Assembly: GCF_009184865.1 (NCBI RefSeq)
Contig: NZ_CP045096.1
Location: forward strand, 8,804,001-8,868,000
DNA length: 64,000 bases
From: Streptomyces phaeolivaceus
Lineage (GTDB): Bacteria; Actinomycetota; Actinomycetes; Streptomycetales; Streptomycetaceae
Direction: 5' to 3'
Positions 62,928 through 64,000 of the stretch are shown here, piece after piece. The position numbers and the translations under genes are program-made. Below the pieces are notes generated by a model that was given only the letters and a program-made list of their open reading frames with translations, searched no databases and was not told the origin of the DNA. Positions within the stretch are counted from its first letter, which is position 1. Each line of letters begins with the position of its first letter.

Positions 62928-63974
62928 TCACACGTCCTGACCGCTGCCGCCGCCGGTGACCGACGCCTTCTTGATGCCCTTGGTGATCTCGTCGATCACT
63001 GTCTGCTTGGGCGCCTGGTCGCTCACGTCGATGCCGAAGCGGACGACGACGAGCTGCGAGGAGTCGGCGGGGGAGGGAAAGGCCAGCGACTCGACATAGC
63101 CGTCGTCGCCCTTGCCCGTGATCACCTTCCAGCGGACGTAGTAGCCCTTCTGACCGGCCACGGTCACCGCCTTGGAGGCCAGCTCCTCGTGCGAGGTGAT
63201 CTTCCCGTAGCCCTCGGAGCCGTAGGCGTCCTCGGCGGCCTGGGAGATGTCCTCCTTGGCTGCGGCCTCGGCGGTGGTGGCCTTCAGCTTCAGCAGCTCG
63301 GCGGGCGACGAGTAGGCGCCGCCCCGGGTGCAGGTCTTCGTGGCGTCGGCCGGGCACTCGTACGAGGCCTCCGTCGTCACCTGCGCGCCGGCCTGGAGGG
63401 GCGAGCCCAGCCAGCCGTCCGGCACCGGGATGCTGATACCGCTGGTCGTGTCGGTGGCGTACCCCTCCTCGATCTGCGGCGGCTGCCCGGACCCGTCCGG
63501 CGCCGGGGTCTGACCGCCGGAGCCACCGGACCCGCCCGAGTCGCCGGGGCCGCCCTGGCCGCCCGAGCTGCCGCCCGGCCCGCCGTCGGTGCCGCCCGTG
63601 CCGTTCTGGCCGCCGGGGCCCTGGGACGTCGCACTGCCCCCGCCGCCCCCGTCGTCGCCGGCCAGGGCGTACACGCCCACCCCGATGCTCGCCAGCACGG
63701 CCGCCGCCACGGCCACGGCTATCCCGGTGCGCAGACCGCGCTTCGGAGGCGCGGTCGGGTACCCGGGATAGCCCGGGTACCCGGGGTGGATCCCGGGCCC
63801 CGGCGGATAGGGTGCGGCGCCCGGCGGATATGCCGGGGGCCCGAACCCCGCGGCCGAGCCCACGGGCCGGATCTGGTCCGTCCACGCGTCGCCGTCCCAC
63901 CAGCGCTCGGTGGCGGGAGCGTCACTTGTCTGCCCGGGATCGGGGTACCAGCCGGGAGGAGTCACCTGCGTCAT
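62928..63974 (-). CDS. DUF2510-domain membrane-anchored protein
   Basis: A 348-residue protein of unknown function. The N-terminal DUF2510 module (PPGWYPDPGQ...ERWWDGDAWTDQIRP) is followed by a Pro/Gly/Tyr-rich stretch (IHPGYPGYPGYPTAPP), one membrane helix (about 83-104), a Gly-rich spacer and an external domain (about 175-340) with two cysteines in YECPADATKTCTRGG likely to be disulfide-linked. The outer part resembles small Streptomyces surface domains. The start is the ATG at 63974. The last 26 nt of the window hold nothing identifiable. Confidence 0.85.
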   Translation of the reverse strand: MTQVTPPGWYPDPGQTSDAPATERWWDGDAWTDQIRPVGSAAGFGPPAYPPGAAPYPPGPGIHPGYPGYPGYPTAPPKRGLRTGIAVAVAAAVLASIGVGVYALAGDDGGGGGSATSQGPGGQNGTGGTDGGPGGSSGGQGGPGDSGGSGGSGGQTPAPDGSGQPPQIEEGYATDTTSGISIPVPDGWLGSPLQAGAQVTTEASYECPADATKTCTRGGAYSSPAELLKLKATTAEAAAKEDISQAAEDAYGSEGYGKITSHEELASKAVTVAGQKGYYVRWKVITGKGDDGYVESLAFPSPADSSQLVVVRFGIDVSDQAPKQTVIDEITKGIKKASVTGGGSGQDV

Positions 63975-64000
63975 GGGGCAACCGTATGAGGCCGGAGTGA

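Overview
This window is high-GC actinobacterial chromosome, almost certainly Streptomyces. The evidence is third-position G/C saturation, frequent GTG starts, ATGA/GTGA stop-start overlaps, many Tat-secreted enzymes, a PptH-PptT pair, and a single rare TTA (bldA-type) leucine codon. I recognise about 50 genes. No tRNA, rRNA, CRISPR array or intact transposase was seen. The region looks like a chromosome-arm interior that is rich in catabolic and regulatory genes and has been trimmed by deletions.

Layout. 0-3 kb: a catalase-related/alpha-dioxygenase fusion protein. 3.2-6.6 kb: the oxidative pentose-phosphate operon zwf-opcA-gnd, with only the 3' stub of a transketolase left upstream. 6.7-12.8 kb: a decayed stretch with transketolase and AraC remnants, then an intact secreted GH16-CBM6 glucanase and a receptor Ser/Thr kinase, then L,D-transpeptidase and MFS remnants joined 5' to 5'. 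12.8-16 kb: a serine hydrolase and a Tat-lipoprotein sulfatase. 16-21.4 kb: IclR and MarR regulators divergent from an SDR / amidohydrolase / acyl-CoA ligase / MaoC catabolic operon. 21.8-23 kb: an unusual HTH-membrane-lysozyme protein. 23-40.4 kb: a large glycan/phosphoester utilisation locus. One arm is PfkB kinase, sugar ABC importer, phosphodiesterase, GH2, secreted metallophosphoesterase-LamG and secreted PHP phosphoesterase. The divergent arm is DeoR regulator, GH4 and GH38 alpha-mannosidase.

40.5-45.7 kb: a sulfotransferase, an ATP-grasp ligase, and a tightly overlapped PptH (phosphopantetheinyl hydrolase) / PptT (phosphopantetheinyl transferase) / isoprenyl synthase trio. 45.8-51 kb: a coupled regulatory set of XRE repressor, ImmA/IrrE-type protease carrying the TTA codon, MAB_1171c-type membrane protein and FAD oxidoreductase, with a free-standing MmyB-type ligand-binding protein divergent from it. 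51-57.6 kb: an NMT1-type ABC importer, IclR regulator and VanA/VanB-type Rieske oxygenase with a 68-residue protein between the two oxygenase genes, apparently for uptake and oxidation of a small aromatic or similar acid. 57.9-60 kb: a Tat-secreted phospholipase C. 60.1-62.7 kb: a DMT permease and PAP2 enzyme divergent from a TetR regulator, separated by nine phased 16-bp repeats. The end holds a DUF2510 membrane protein.

The best candidates for undescribed biology are: (i) the XRE/ImmA(TTA)/MAB_1171c/FAD oxidoreductase module next to an isoprenyl synthase; (ii) the 16-bp operator array before the TetR/PAP2 pair; (iii) the catalase-related/alpha-dioxygenase fusion; (iv) the phosphoester plus mannosidase locus. 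The two places where divergent gene pairs have lost their 5' halves are a further notable signal.
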